Made by a program: the position numbers and the translations under genes
In this document: piece after piece, positions 34,683 through 43,924 of the stretch
Layout of the letters: each line of letters begins with the position of its first letter
How positions within the stretch are numbered: the first letter of the stretch is position 1
Source: Calothrix sp. PCC 7716
GTDB taxonomy: Bacteria > Cyanobacteriota > Cyanobacteriia > Cyanobacteriales > Nostocaceae
Reading direction: 5' to 3'
Length of the DNA: 64,000 nt
Assembly (NCBI RefSeq): GCF_019977735.1
Contig: NZ_AP025018.1
Location: 1,426,001 to 1,490,000, forward strand
Notes under the pieces: model-generated
Seen by the model: the letters and a program-made list of their open reading frames with translations, nothing else
The model's database searches: none
What the model was told of the DNA's origin: nothing

Positions 34683-35636
34683 TTATTTTTCGTATTTTTC
34701 ATACGCAGCAACAATGCGTTGTACTAAAGAATGACGCACAACATCTTTTTGCGTAAATTCACTGAATGCAATTCCTTCAACGCCTTGTAAAATGCGTAAT
34801 GCCACGGCTAGTCCAGATTGCTGACTAGGTAACAAATCTGTCTGCGTCATGTCTCCTGTAATAACCATACGCGAACGGAAACCCAAGCGGGTTAACACCA
34901 TTTTCATTTGCGCTGGTGTTGTATTTTGAGCCTCATCGACTATTACAAAAGCGTTATTTAAAGTTCGTCCTCGCATGTAAGCAAGCGGCGCCACTTCAAT
35001 AATACCCCGTTCAATTAAACCAGGTACTTTCTCAGAATCAATAAATTCATTAATTGCATCATAAAGTGGACGCAGGTAAGGATTGACCTTTTGCTGCAAA
35101 TCTCCAGGTAAAAAACCAAGCTTTTCACCAGCTTCTACTGCTGGACGAGTTAAAATTATTTTCTCAAATTGATTGGCTAGTAATGCTTGTACTGCAACAA
35201 CTACCGCCAAAAATGTTTTACCAGTACCCGCAGGTCCAGTACAAAATATTAAATCATCAGTACGCAACGCTTGAATATACTGCCGCTGACGAAACGTTTT
35301 TGCTCGAATTTCTTCACCACGACGAGTTTTTGCAACAGTATCGCGCTGTAATTCGTGCAAATCATTTTTACGGTGTGTATCAAGTGCTTGAATTGCAGCT
35401 TGTATATCTGTACTGTAAACATTTTTACCATGACCCCATAACTCTTCTAAAGAGTGGACTATTTGTGAGGCACGGTCAACTTGATTTTGTGTACCAGAAA
35501 TTAGTAGCTCTTGCCCACGCAGTGCAACACTTGCCCCTGTATGGCGCCCAATTAGTTTAAGATTTTCTTCATAGTTACCCGCAAGTGCGAGTGCGCTTTC
35601 AATACTGGGCAGTTGAATTAGAGAGGCGCCTGCCAT
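34683..35636 (-). CDS. phoH: PhoH family ATPase
   Basis: A 317-residue PhoH-like protein. An N-terminal KH-like segment (LKLIGRHTGASVALRG) precedes the ATPase domain with Walker A TGPAGTGKT at 133-141 and Walker B VIVDEAQN at 231-238, followed by GDMTQTDLLP. PhoH proteins are RNA-linked ATPases, often near ribosome or RNA-maturation genes. The order ffh-rpsP-KH-(rpsU)-phoH on one strand is a known cyanobacterial neighbourhood. Start at 35636 gives the standard family N-terminus. Confidence 0.93.
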   Translation of the reverse strand: MAGASLIQLPSIESALALAGNYEENLKLIGRHTGASVALRGQELLISGTQNQVDRASQIVHSLEELWGHGKNVYSTDIQAAIQALDTHRKNDLHELQRDTVAKTRRGEEIRAKTFRQRQYIQALRTDDLIFCTGPAGTGKTFLAVVVAVQALLANQFEKIILTRPAVEAGEKLGFLPGDLQQKVNPYLRPLYDAINEFIDSEKVPGLIERGIIEVAPLAYMRGRTLNNAFVIVDEAQNTTPAQMKMVLTRLGFRSRMVITGDMTQTDLLPSQQSGLAVALRILQGVEGIAFSEFTQKDVVRHSLVQRIVAAYEKYEK

Positions 35637-35718
35637 AATTAATTTTAAAAATAAATCATAAAAAATTGAAAGCAGAGACGCAGTTAACGCCTCTACTTAC
35701 TTCAAACTAATCAATCCT

Positions 35719-35785
35719 AGAAACCGGGTTTCTTGGTCGATAAATTGTAATAATCACGATGATTGTAAATAGAAACCGGGTTTCT
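35719..35785. repeat. pair of AGAAACCGGGTTTCT palindromes
   Basis: Two copies (35719-35733 and 35771-35785) 52 bp apart, in the region between phoH and rpsU. Confidence 0.75.
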
Positions 35786-35850
35786 TCTACAGAACAGATA
35801 GTAAAAGTGAAACGCAACGACTAGGAATATATATAAAGAAGTATATCTAG

Positions 35851-36030
35851 TTAGGGAATGCGTCCACTTTTACGTGCGGCTTCCGCTTTGAGCTTACGGC
35901 GCAAACTGGGTTTTTCATAACGTTCTCGGCGCCGGACTTCAGATAAAATTCCAGCTTTCTGAATTTTTTTCTTAAAACGTCTTAACGCGGAGTCAATTGT
36001 TTCATTTTCACCCAAACGGATTTCAGCCAC
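35851..36030 (-). CDS. rpsU: 30S ribosomal protein S21
   Basis: A 59-codon gene, too short for usual cut-offs. The start is GTG at 36030, with AGGAGGTG 11 bases upstream deciding it. The product starts (M)[18 protein letters not shown] and continues [20 protein letters not shown], the typical basic S21. S21 is a small-subunit protein needed for initiation with natural messages. In cyanobacteria it often lies apart from other ribosomal genes; here it sits between the KH-domain gene and phoH. Confidence 0.95.
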   Translation of the reverse strand: MAEIRLGENETIDSALRRFKKKIQKAGILSEVRRRERYEKPSLRRKLKAEAARKSGRIP

Positions 36031-36128
36031 TTTCTGCTTTCACCTCCTTGAAGTTCAACTTAATTGAATCAAAATTTAATCGAGATTGAATTAATTAACT
36101 ATCACGGTTTTCTCGAAACGAAATTTAA

Positions 36129-36584
36129 CTAAACCTGGCGAGAGCGAGGTTTAATGAAGGGGCGCTGCCCATTAGTGCCGTTGCTACTACTGCTGCTATT
36201 GGTGCTAATAGTACGTCTATCTCTTGTATCTCTTGAGCGAGGGGGTGCATATCGCTCTTCGTTGTCTTCATCAAAGGACATTTCGTCACGACTACCACCG
36301 CTACCAAAAATATCTAAGTAAACGGATTGTCCGGTTAATTGGGCAAAAGACATTAGACACGTGCGAATCGCTTGAATATTGCGTCCACCTCGTCCGAATA
36401 CTTTGCCTTTGTCTGCACTTGAGAAGGCGACACGAATCCAAATTCGATTACGGTTACTAGACAGTTCGCAATCGATACTCAAAGACTCAGGAGATTCTAA
36501 AAACGGTTCTATGAGATACCTGACTAAATCAGTATAGTCAGGAGCGCTTGAATTAATTGCTACGTTATGACGCGGGTTTTGCAC
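36129..36584 (-). CDS. KH-domain RNA-binding protein (KhpA-like) with long C-terminal tail
   Basis: A 151-residue protein. An N-terminal KH-type RNA-binding domain has the G-x-x-G loop in [15 protein letters not shown], with [16 protein letters not shown] before it. After about residue 100 comes an acidic, then Arg/Ser/Asn-rich, disordered tail. Bacterial KhpA is about 80-95 residues, so the tail is a lineage extension. The gene overlaps rpsP by 20 bases and probably shares its transcript; the known order rpsP-KH is conserved in many bacteria. Confidence 0.88.
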   Translation of the reverse strand: MQNPRHNVAINSSAPDYTDLVRYLIEPFLESPESLSIDCELSSNRNRIWIRVAFSSADKGKVFGRGGRNIQAIRTCLMSFAQLTGQSVYLDIFGSGGSRDEMSFDEDNEERYAPPRSRDTRDRRTISTNSSSSSNGTNGQRPFIKPRSRQV

Positions 36585-36825
36585 TGACCTTTTCCAAGAC
36601 GTTAGCTTTCTCTAAAATGTAACGCACAGTATCTGTAGGTTGGGCGCCTTGCTGTAAGCGCTTACGGATTCCTTCTTCATCCAATTTTACTTCTTTGGTT
36701 CTGGGGTTGTAAAATCCCAATTCTTCTAATGGTCGTCCATCGCGACGGGACAAACTATTCATGGCGACAATACGGAAAGAAGCTTCCCTCTTTTTACCGA
36801 ATCGCTTCAAGCGCAATTTAATCAT
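36565..36825 (-). CDS. rpsP: 30S ribosomal protein S16
   Basis: An 86-residue protein starting [20 protein letters not shown], the standard S16 start, with [14 protein letters not shown] further on. The ATG at 36825 is chosen over an upstream in-frame ATG because the family starts here. S16 supports 30S assembly. The gene sits between ffh and the KH gene on the same strand, with a palindrome pair in the ffh-rpsP spacer. Confidence 0.96.
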   Translation of the reverse strand: MIKLRLKRFGKKREASFRIVAMNSLSRRDGRPLEELGFYNPRTKEVKLDEEGIRKRLQQGAQPTDTVRYILEKANVLEKVSAKPAS

Positions 36826-36909
36826 AGCTGAGGTTTTGTCGTTTGCAGTTATTTGATACTGAAATGCTAATTTTAGCATTGGATATGGATTATTGGGTAC
36901 CGAAATGCT

Positions 36910-36975
36910 AGAAACCTGGTTTCTTATTCAAATCTTGTAATAAAAATAGCGATTTCGTGTAGAAACCAGGTTTCT
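36910..36975. repeat. pair of AGAAACC-GGTTTCT palindromes
   Basis: Copies AGAAACCTGGTTTCT (36910-36924) and AGAAACCAGGTTTCT (36961-36975) flank a 36-bp segment between ffh and rpsP. The central bases are the reverse complement of each other. Confidence 0.75.
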
Positions 36976-36984
36976 TCGATTTCT

Positions 36985-38457
36985 TTAAAGCGTTCCAAAA
37001 CCCTTTTTCTTTTTATCCTTTTTCTGTTTCTTTTTGCCAGCGGCGGCGCCACCATTATACCCACGCCATCCAGGTGCTGCTGGACGACCACCTGCTGCAT
37101 ATGGGTCTGCCATACCACCACCCATACCGCCAAACATTCCTCCAGGCATTCCAGGAAAGTTTCCTTGACCCATTTGCTGCATCATTGAGCGCATTCGTTG
37201 AAAATCACTGACTAATTTACTCACGTCAGGTTCTTTATACCCCGAACCACCCGCAACACGGCGCCGACGACTAGGAGAACTCGCAAGTAAATCTGGGTCG
37301 CGACGTTCTTTAGGGGTCATCGAATTTATCATCGCTTCGCAGCGCTTCAACTGAACTTCACCCTGTTTAAGCTGGTCGTCGCTTATTTTACCCATACCGG
37401 GAAGCATTTTCATAATTCCCCCCAGCGACCCCATATTCTTTAACAAACGTAACTGTTTGAGAAAGTCGGTAAAATCAAACTTTGCACTGAGAATTTTTTC
37501 TTGCATTTTCTCAGCGTCAGCGAGGTCAATTTCTTCCTGCGCTTTTTCCACCAGCGTTAAAACGTCACCCATTCCCAAAATTCGCGATGCCATCCGGTCA
37601 GGATAAAATGGCTGTAACGCTTCGACTTTTTCCCCTACACCAATAAACTTAATCGGCTGTCCAGAAATTCGCCGTACCGACAACGCCGCACCACCACGGC
37701 TATCACCATCCATCTTAGTTAAAATGGCGCCAGTTATTCCAATTTGTTCATGGAAGGTACGAGTTAAAGAAGCAGCTTCTTGCCCCGTCATCGCGTCCAC
37801 TACTAATAAAACTTCGTCGGGTTTGATGGTTTCTTTAATACTGGCAAGTTCCGCCATCATATCAGCGTCAATAAACAGGCGCCCAGCAGTATCTACAATT
37901 ACAGTATCAATACCTTCAGCTTTAGCTCGCTCAACACCTTGACGCGCAATTTCTACAGGGTTGCCATCGCTACCCATATCAAATACGGGCACATCAATTT
38001 GCTTACCCAAAGTTATTAACTGGTCAATCGCGGCAGGACGATAAACGTCGGTCGCCACCATCATACAAGTACGATTGATTTTACGTAAATGCAACGCTAA
38101 CTTTGCCGTAGCTGTGGTTTTACCAGTACCTTGTAACCCAGCCATTAACACTACTGTCGGAGCAGAAGACGCAATAGCCAAAGGAACATTTTCTTCCCCC
38201 ATGACCGCGAGCAGTTCGTCGTAAACAATCTTAATGAACTGCTGGTCAGGCTTAACACCAGCTAGGACTTCGGCGCCTTGCGCTTTTGCCTCAACTTCGC
38301 TAATAAAGTCCTTGACAACCTGGAGGTTAACATCAGCTTCCAACAGCGCGCGGCGCACTTCGCGCAAAGCATCTTGAATATTCGATTGAGAGATTTTATC
38401 TTGACCTCGAAGTTTCTTCCAGGCTGATTCTAAACGGTCTGATAGTGCGTCAAACAT
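36985..38457 (-). CDS. ffh: signal recognition particle protein Ffh (SRP54)
   Basis: A 490-residue GTPase that targets membrane proteins to the Sec translocon with SRP RNA and FtsY. An N-terminal helical domain is followed by the G domain with GLQGTGKTT at 107-115, DTAGRLFIDADMM, and TKMDGDSRGGAAL. The methionine-rich M domain is at about 330-450 (LRLLKNMGSLGGIMKMLPGMGK). The C-terminus has a Gly/Met/Pro-rich stretch and a Lys-rich end typical of cyanobacteria. First gene of the ffh-rpsP-KH-rpsU-phoH series. Confidence 0.97.
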   Translation of the reverse strand: MFDALSDRLESAWKKLRGQDKISQSNIQDALREVRRALLEADVNLQVVKDFISEVEAKAQGAEVLAGVKPDQQFIKIVYDELLAVMGEENVPLAIASSAPTVVLMAGLQGTGKTTATAKLALHLRKINRTCMMVATDVYRPAAIDQLITLGKQIDVPVFDMGSDGNPVEIARQGVERAKAEGIDTVIVDTAGRLFIDADMMAELASIKETIKPDEVLLVVDAMTGQEAASLTRTFHEQIGITGAILTKMDGDSRGGAALSVRRISGQPIKFIGVGEKVEALQPFYPDRMASRILGMGDVLTLVEKAQEEIDLADAEKMQEKILSAKFDFTDFLKQLRLLKNMGSLGGIMKMLPGMGKISDDQLKQGEVQLKRCEAMINSMTPKERRDPDLLASSPSRRRRVAGGSGYKEPDVSKLVSDFQRMRSMMQQMGQGNFPGMPGGMFGGMGGGMADPYAAGGRPAAPGWRGYNGGAAAGKKKQKKDKKKKGFGTL

Positions 38458-38622
38458 ACAAGGATTTTTACAATTCGGCTATATATCCAGCTTAGTAGTT
38501 TTTGAGCCAGACTGTCATCGAAGCGCAACGCTCAGACCCCCTTACTCATCGCAAACCACCAATATACTCTTAACTATCGACACCAAAAGATTCATCAAAT
38601 TTATACTGTGAGCGGCTGAGAA

Positions 38623-39957
38623 TTAAAGTTTTTTAGATAAAATTGGGATACTACCTTTTATAAAGAGTACACTCATCAATATCATTGACCCTAGCATCAT
38701 AAACTCACCAAATTGAATTTCGTATGGTAGCCAAGCAAACATTCCATTTAAAGTTAAAAAACCAATAAACATCAACATCGTGCAACTTAACATTTGAGTA
38801 TTAAATGGGTTTATGTTTTTTAACAACAAGATTAAAGGAATTATATAAAAAACGTTGTTATAAACATGTCTAGGTGCAGGTATTAAATAATCAACGATTA
38901 AAACATTTATTATACTAATGAAAAAGAATAGGTCGATTTCTTTAATATTAGTTTCGTTATTACTGCTATTGCGATATTGATAAATTATAAAACTATATAT
39001 TAATAAAATCGTGGCAATAATTATGACAAAATATTTGCTTTCTATTTGTAAAGATAAGCTTTCTTTCAAGAAAAATTGCAGTGATGAATTAGAATTAGGT
39101 ATTCCTCCATTAAAGTCTTGTAAATTATTCATTCCCTCAACAATTTGAGGAAAAATCTTTTTGACATCAACTTTATCTATCTCCAGAGATTCTATATTAA
39201 GTTTGCCATTAGTTGCCATTGCCGAAAAATAATTCTGCCAAGCTGGTAAACCTGTAAATAGTACAGATACTACTAAGCATAAGAAAAAACTCAGTAGTGT
39301 AGCTGTTAACATTTTAACCTTTTTGAAAATTATCATTGGTAGCACCATGATAATAAGAGGAAATCGAAAACAGGCAGCTAGACCAATGCAAAAGCCTCCT
39401 AAAGCATTACCATATTTGATTTTTGAACTAAAAAACTGATAAGCTAAGGCTAATAAGAAAACGAGAATAATATAAAATTGCCCAACATCAACGTGTACTC
39501 TCCAGATTGTACTGCCACATATGAATATTAAAATGCTAATTAGTACTAATTTTGTTCGTAAATCATGTAAATTATTTTTTATAAATATAAATACGGATGC
39601 TATTAAACAAAACCACTGTATTACAAACCAAATTATTCTTTGAGGAAAGTAAGGTAGATTTGCAAAAAGTGAGTGAAATGATAATACACTAGGATTAACG
39701 GTAGTCCTTGTAACAGGTATAGTTGGCCAATCTAATGGGTCAAGCAATCTTTGGTCATCACTTGGAGTCCACTTAAAATGATACGGGTCTAAACCTTTGG
39801 TTAAAAGTCTTGCTCCTACAACTCGATTTCTTAAGTCGATTCCCCCGAATTTGAATGTATTTCGTATATCTATGACGAAACCAAATAATGCAATTATCAA
39901 TGCAAAAACAAGTAATATGTTTACGAATCTGTTTAAATATTTTTGGTTAATCTGCAT
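38623..39957 (-). CDS. GT-C-type membrane glycosyltransferase (GT87/DUF2029-like)
   Basis: A 444-residue multi-spanning protein with about ten hydrophobic segments. The first (LLVFALIIALFGFVIDI) is followed by a periplasm-facing loop with DLRNRVVGARLLTKGLDPY, where the acidic residues resemble catalytic Asp of GT-C enzymes using polyprenyl-phosphate donors. The family (GT87-like) transfers mannose or related sugars in lipoglycan or polysaccharide building. It is AT-rich and lacks GGCGCC over its whole length, unlike most neighbours, which may mean recent arrival. Last gene of the polysaccharide cluster. Confidence 0.7.
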   Translation of the reverse strand: MQINQKYLNRFVNILLVFALIIALFGFVIDIRNTFKFGGIDLRNRVVGARLLTKGLDPYHFKWTPSDDQRLLDPLDWPTIPVTRTTVNPSVLSFHSLFANLPYFPQRIIWFVIQWFCLIASVFIFIKNNLHDLRTKLVLISILIFICGSTIWRVHVDVGQFYIILVFLLALAYQFFSSKIKYGNALGGFCIGLAACFRFPLIIMVLPMIIFKKVKMLTATLLSFFLCLVVSVLFTGLPAWQNYFSAMATNGKLNIESLEIDKVDVKKIFPQIVEGMNNLQDFNGGIPNSNSSLQFFLKESLSLQIESKYFVIIIATILLIYSFIIYQYRNSSNNETNIKEIDLFFFISIINVLIVDYLIPAPRHVYNNVFYIIPLILLLKNINPFNTQMLSCTMLMFIGFLTLNGMFAWLPYEIQFGEFMMLGSMILMSVLFIKGSIPILSKKL

Positions 39958-39981
39958 ATGTTTTTTTTAGTGTAGTTGTAG

Positions 39982-39998
39982 GGTGGGCATTGCCCACC
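39982..39998. repeat. GGTGGGCATTGCCCACC palindrome
   Basis: A perfect copy immediately after the stop of the FAD-enzyme gene (40002), before the GT-C gene. Confidence 0.75.
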
Positions 39999-40001
39999 AT
40001 A

Positions 40002-41456
40002 CTATTTTGCCAAAGCTTGAACTTTTTGCTTTGATTCTTCTACTGTAAACTCTTCATGATAAGAGCGTTCGGTATTGACGTTCCACAAATCGTGGTTTTC
40101 TCCCAAAATATTTTTGACTGCTAACATACCTGTCAGCATTGAGTGGTCTTGATTATTGTATCGATGCATTCCATTTCTACCAACTGTTTGAAGATTTTCA
40201 AACCCTTCTAAATAAGTTTGGATAACTTTCAAATGCTTTTGGTATTCACCATCGTATACTGGATACGCTTTATACTGTCTAATCACAGTACCATCTTCAA
40301 TTTTGTTTATATTGCTGACTAAACCAAGGTTAACAACTTCACGACTAGCAAGTTCTATTAACTTAGAGTCAGACATTTCCCAAAGTTCATCTCCCTGACT
40401 ACAAAAGTATTCCATCCCTAAACAAGTATAAGAAGCATCAGGAACCATTGCCGGACTCCAATTCTTAAAGTTTTGAATTCTTCCAACTTTGAACTCAGGA
40501 CTGTGGATGTAAATCCAGTTGTCAGGAAATAAATCTTTTTCATCAATGATTAATGACACAATTAAGAAGTCTCGATACTTTAGACCTCGCGCTGCTTCCA
40601 ACACATGTTCAGGAGGTTGAGGATCCATCCGATGCAGTAGTGCGGTTACTGGCATTGTAGATATAAAGTCGGCGCCCGTAATTTGAATTGTTTTATCTGC
40701 TTGTAGTACTGTGATACTTTTAATGCGATTTCCCTCGCGTTCAACACGAGTTACTTGGGTTTCCATTAATACAGGAGAACCTTGACTTTCTACTTTTTCT
40801 TGAAATCGCTCCCACATCATTCCCGGACCTAAAAGCGGGTAATCGAATTCTTTAATTAGGCTTTTAGCATTTTGGCTACCAAACAAAGCATTAATAACAG
40901 CTCTTTTGAGTGACATACCTTGAATACGCTGTGCTGCCCAATCTGCACGAATTTGAGTACAAGGAATTCCCCAAACTTTTTCCGTGTAAGTTTTAAAGAA
41001 AGTCTCATACAGGCGACGGCCAAAACGGTCTGTTACCCATTCTTCAAAGTTTTCTGCTTCCCAATTGCTTCGCATTCTTGCTTGTACCTTTGCTTTAAAA
41101 TAACTTAATAAAATTAAAGCACTGTTGACAATACCGATGTTCTGAAGCGTATTAAATAGAGTCAGTGGGTAGTTAAAAAACTTACCTTTGTAATAGATGC
41201 GTGACATCCGTGGAACTTTAATGAATTCATCTCCCATCACTTCGTACCATAGTTGCTCAACTTCGGTAACTTTAGTGAAGAAGCGATGACCGCCAATATC
41301 AAAACGATAACCTTTATATGTCTCTGTACGGGATATTCCTCCAACTTTGTCAGATTGCTCTAAAACAATAGATTTTATGTTCTCTTTCATTAGTTGATAA
41401 GCAGCAGTAAGACCAGCAGGTCCAGCACCGATAATAACTACAGGATATTTTTGCAT
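40002..41456 (-). CDS. NAD(P)/FAD-dependent amine-oxidase-like protein of polysaccharide clusters
   Basis: A 484-residue flavoprotein. The dinucleotide fold GAGPAGLTAAYQL is at 10-22, then the second glycine motif GGISRTETYKGYRFDIGGHRFF, as in UDP-galactopyranose mutase/protoporphyrinogen-oxidase-like enzymes. The FAD C-terminal motif is around GRNGMHRYNNQDHSM. Proteins of this group are repeatedly found in cyanobacterial and actinobacterial glycan clusters, where they probably change a sugar nucleotide or prenyl-linked sugar; the exact reaction is unknown. Flanked by glycosyltransferase genes. Confidence 0.85.
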   Translation of the reverse strand: MQKYPVVIIGAGPAGLTAAYQLMKENIKSIVLEQSDKVGGISRTETYKGYRFDIGGHRFFTKVTEVEQLWYEVMGDEFIKVPRMSRIYYKGKFFNYPLTLFNTLQNIGIVNSALILLSYFKAKVQARMRSNWEAENFEEWVTDRFGRRLYETFFKTYTEKVWGIPCTQIRADWAAQRIQGMSLKRAVINALFGSQNAKSLIKEFDYPLLGPGMMWERFQEKVESQGSPVLMETQVTRVEREGNRIKSITVLQADKTIQITGADFISTMPVTALLHRMDPQPPEHVLEAARGLKYRDFLIVSLIIDEKDLFPDNWIYIHSPEFKVGRIQNFKNWSPAMVPDASYTCLGMEYFCSQGDELWEMSDSKLIELASREVVNLGLVSNINKIEDGTVIRQYKAYPVYDGEYQKHLKVIQTYLEGFENLQTVGRNGMHRYNNQDHSMLTGMLAVKNILGENHDLWNVNTERSYHEEFTVEESKQKVQALAK

Positions 41457-41515
41457 TGTTTAAATTCCCAGGTATATTGATTGAGATTATTTTGTTGGAT
41501 GAAAACTTGAATTAA

Positions 41516-42586
41516 TTAGAGCGAAGTCTTAGAAGCATTAACAATGTTGGGTTTAAAAAACTTATATTGCTGCCAAAAATAGCGAATTGTTCCAAGAACG
41601 ACAGCTAAACCACCATATAAGTAATAAAACCAATGCCAAGGTATAACGCGCAGTGCAAACCAAAACCCACGTTTTTCATAAAAAAATCTATAGACAGGTA
41701 TATTTAAACCCAGAAGGAGTAAACTCAATGCCAAAGCTAATATCAAAAATTGAGGCAACCACAAACTTGCTATTAAAGCTAGGGTAAGAGTATAAACTGC
41801 AATAACGCTCAAGCGACTTTTAAAACCTAAATTTAAATCATTTTTCGCGCCATCACGCAATATCAATTCAACCCAAGGTAACGCGCGGTAGAAAAATTCT
41901 GCTTTCAATAAACCAATTGGAGACCAGTTTTTTAAATGTTTCACTAGTATATCTTTACACAGGCGAATTTTATAGCCTGCTTTTTGCAACCGATAACCTA
42001 ACTCTATATCTTCAATGCTCGGTCGGCGATAGCTTTCATCAAAACCACCAACAGCAAAGAACACGTCACGACGTATTGCACCACAGGCGCCCCAAAAAGT
42101 GAAGGCTTCTTCGTTAGCCGTTTGATGTGTATAGTGGTGAAAAAGATTTTTGTACTGTGATAAAAAGTTGGGTTCTCCAGGTGCATCATCGTAAGAGCCA
42201 ATAATAGCAGCTAGTTCTGGCTTGTCTATAAATATTTTTTCTACCCGCTCAATAATATCTGGGTAAACAGTCACATCAGCATCAATAAACAATAAAATAT
42301 CGCCTGAAGCAGCTTGCGCTCCTAAATTACGCGCTTTTGCTGGCCCGTTACATGTTGTAAGTCTCAACACTTTGGCGCCGAATTGTTGGGCAAGTAACCA
42401 TGAATTATCAGTATCGCCATCAGAAACAACGATTATTTCGCATGGAGGTGGCATAACGGACATTAAATTAGACAAGCAGCTTTTGAAGCTACTCCCACCA
42501 TTGAATACTGGAATAATCACTGATATTTCCAATTTCTTCGATGAAGTACTTAAAGACATATTTGAATGATGTATATTATCAGTCAT
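41516..42586 (-). CDS. glycosyltransferase family 2, membrane-anchored
   Basis: A 356-residue GT2. GT-A start VIIPVFNGGSSFKSCLSN, with the D-x-D motif in LLFIDADVTVYPD, and the acceptor/catalytic GFDESYRRPSIEDIELG. C-terminal hydrophobic segments at about 265-300 and 315-340 suggest anchoring to the plasma membrane. It probably adds a sugar to a lipid-linked glycan. A GTG-type start near the same place or the ATG used here would differ only slightly. The upstream 413-bp gap separates this gene from the next GT2. Confidence 0.88.
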   Translation of the reverse strand: MTDNIHHSNMSLSTSSKKLEISVIIPVFNGGSSFKSCLSNLMSVMPPPCEIIVVSDGDTDNSWLLAQQFGAKVLRLTTCNGPAKARNLGAQAASGDILLFIDADVTVYPDIIERVEKIFIDKPELAAIIGSYDDAPGEPNFLSQYKNLFHHYTHQTANEEAFTFWGACGAIRRDVFFAVGGFDESYRRPSIEDIELGYRLQKAGYKIRLCKDILVKHLKNWSPIGLLKAEFFYRALPWVELILRDGAKNDLNLGFKSRLSVIAVYTLTLALIASLWLPQFLILALALSLLLLGLNIPVYRFFYEKRGFWFALRVIPWHWFYYLYGGLAVVLGTIRYFWQQYKFFKPNIVNASKTSL

Positions 42587-43000
42587 AATAACCGTTATTA
42601 GTTTTCAGTTTCATGAGAATATTCTCATCAAAATATTTATACTGCTGACAACTCTTAGCTTCAGTACTTATTAGTATGTGATATAAATTAGAATAACATA
42701 AATTGGTTAGGTAGCTAACATTGATGTTTCGTATTGCCAAAACTTTAAGCATTGTTGTCTATATCTTCAAACTCTAATTATTTATGCCAAACTTTTACAA
42801 TTAAGTAAAAAAATTAACCATAACTATATAATTATTAAGCCGATTATCTATCCTCTAAAAGTTTTGACAACTTCTAAATCAAAACTCATTTTTGATACCC
42901 TCATCATCTAGATTATTGAAATATATACACATATTATAAACATATTTACACCTCTCTTTTCTTTCAAAAATAAATACACAACGTAAAAAAAAATCTAAAT
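42587..43000. other. 414-bp AT-rich spacer without a gene
   Basis: This region between two glycosyltransferase genes has no open frame with coding character, and no repeat family of this window. It probably contains the promoter of the operon 38623-42586. I see no clear -10/-35 pair that I would defend. Confidence 0.5.
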
Positions 43001-43897
43001 TCAACTGGAAATTGATGGGCTGTGGCTCCGTTCCCAGAAAAATCCGGCTGCATTTGCTACTTGTGATATAAAGATTAAGGCTGTTACTAACACCCCAATT
43101 TTGCTTGATAATCGTGAAAGCGGATAAGTCAGCAAATCTAGATAAAACGATAAAGGTTCTACTTTTATAGGTTGACTAATCCTGTTTGCTCTAATTTTAT
43201 GGAAGCAAAAAGCACCACGACCATAGTTAAAGTGCTGGCGCCATAATTTACGCAAAGTCAATTCGTGAGTATGATAAACTTGTACTTCTGGTGCATAAAG
43301 CATTTTGTACCCTTTATATAACCAACGGTCGCAAAATTCCCTGTCTTCCGCAGCCGCGAGAGGAAAGCTGGTATCAAAACCACCTAATAAGCGAAAAGTT
43401 TCGGTAGGTAGAGCAATGTTATTTGAGGCAAAGAAGTTAGGTTGTACGGAATTTTTATTGTAGTATTCATACAAGTAATCTATTAGTATTTGACTAGCAG
43501 TAGAATATAGATTTTCCTTTAAAGCGTTGATAGTATAACCACCAATCATGACATCTGGAACCGTTGAAAACCTAACTGCGAGTTTTGAAAGCCAATCAGA
43601 TGCTGGGGCACAGTCATCATCGGTAAAAACTAAATATTTACCTTGTGCTTTGGAGGCGCCAGTATTGCGTGCGGTAGCAGGTCCTGCATTAGTTTGCCTA
43701 ACGAACGTCAGGTTAAGTTTATCTTTTACTGCCGCAACCACAGGTTCTAGAGACATCTTGCTACCATCATCAACCACGACCACCTCAAAGTCAGCGCGCG
43801 GGTAATCAAGTTGTGTTAACGACTCAAGACAATTTGATAGTCGTTCTGGACGGTTGTAAGTAGGAATAATGATTGAGAACAAATATTGTTGTGCCAT
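43001..43897 (-). CDS. glycosyltransferase family 2
   Basis: A 298-residue GT2: SIIIPTYNRPERLSNCLESL at the start, EVVVVDDGS, and the nucleotide-sugar D-x-D in YLVFTDDDCAPASDW. The acceptor-side motif GGFDTSFPLAAAEDREFCDRW fits the ED-x-E/D pattern. The C-terminus carries a hydrophobic helix near 270-288 as membrane anchor. It belongs with the adjacent GT2 at 43925-44785 (27 bp apart, same strand). Sugar and acceptor specificity cannot be read from sequence. Confidence 0.88.
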   Translation of the reverse strand: MAQQYLFSIIIPTYNRPERLSNCLESLTQLDYPRADFEVVVVDDGSKMSLEPVVAAVKDKLNLTFVRQTNAGPATARNTGASKAQGKYLVFTDDDCAPASDWLSKLAVRFSTVPDVMIGGYTINALKENLYSTASQILIDYLYEYYNKNSVQPNFFASNNIALPTETFRLLGGFDTSFPLAAAEDREFCDRWLYKGYKMLYAPEVQVYHTHELTLRKLWRQHFNYGRGAFCFHKIRANRISQPIKVEPLSFYLDLLTYPLSRLSSKIGVLVTALIFISQVANAAGFFWERSHSPSISS

Positions 43898-43924
43898 GAT
43901 TTAATAAATGAGGTTTGCGTTTTC

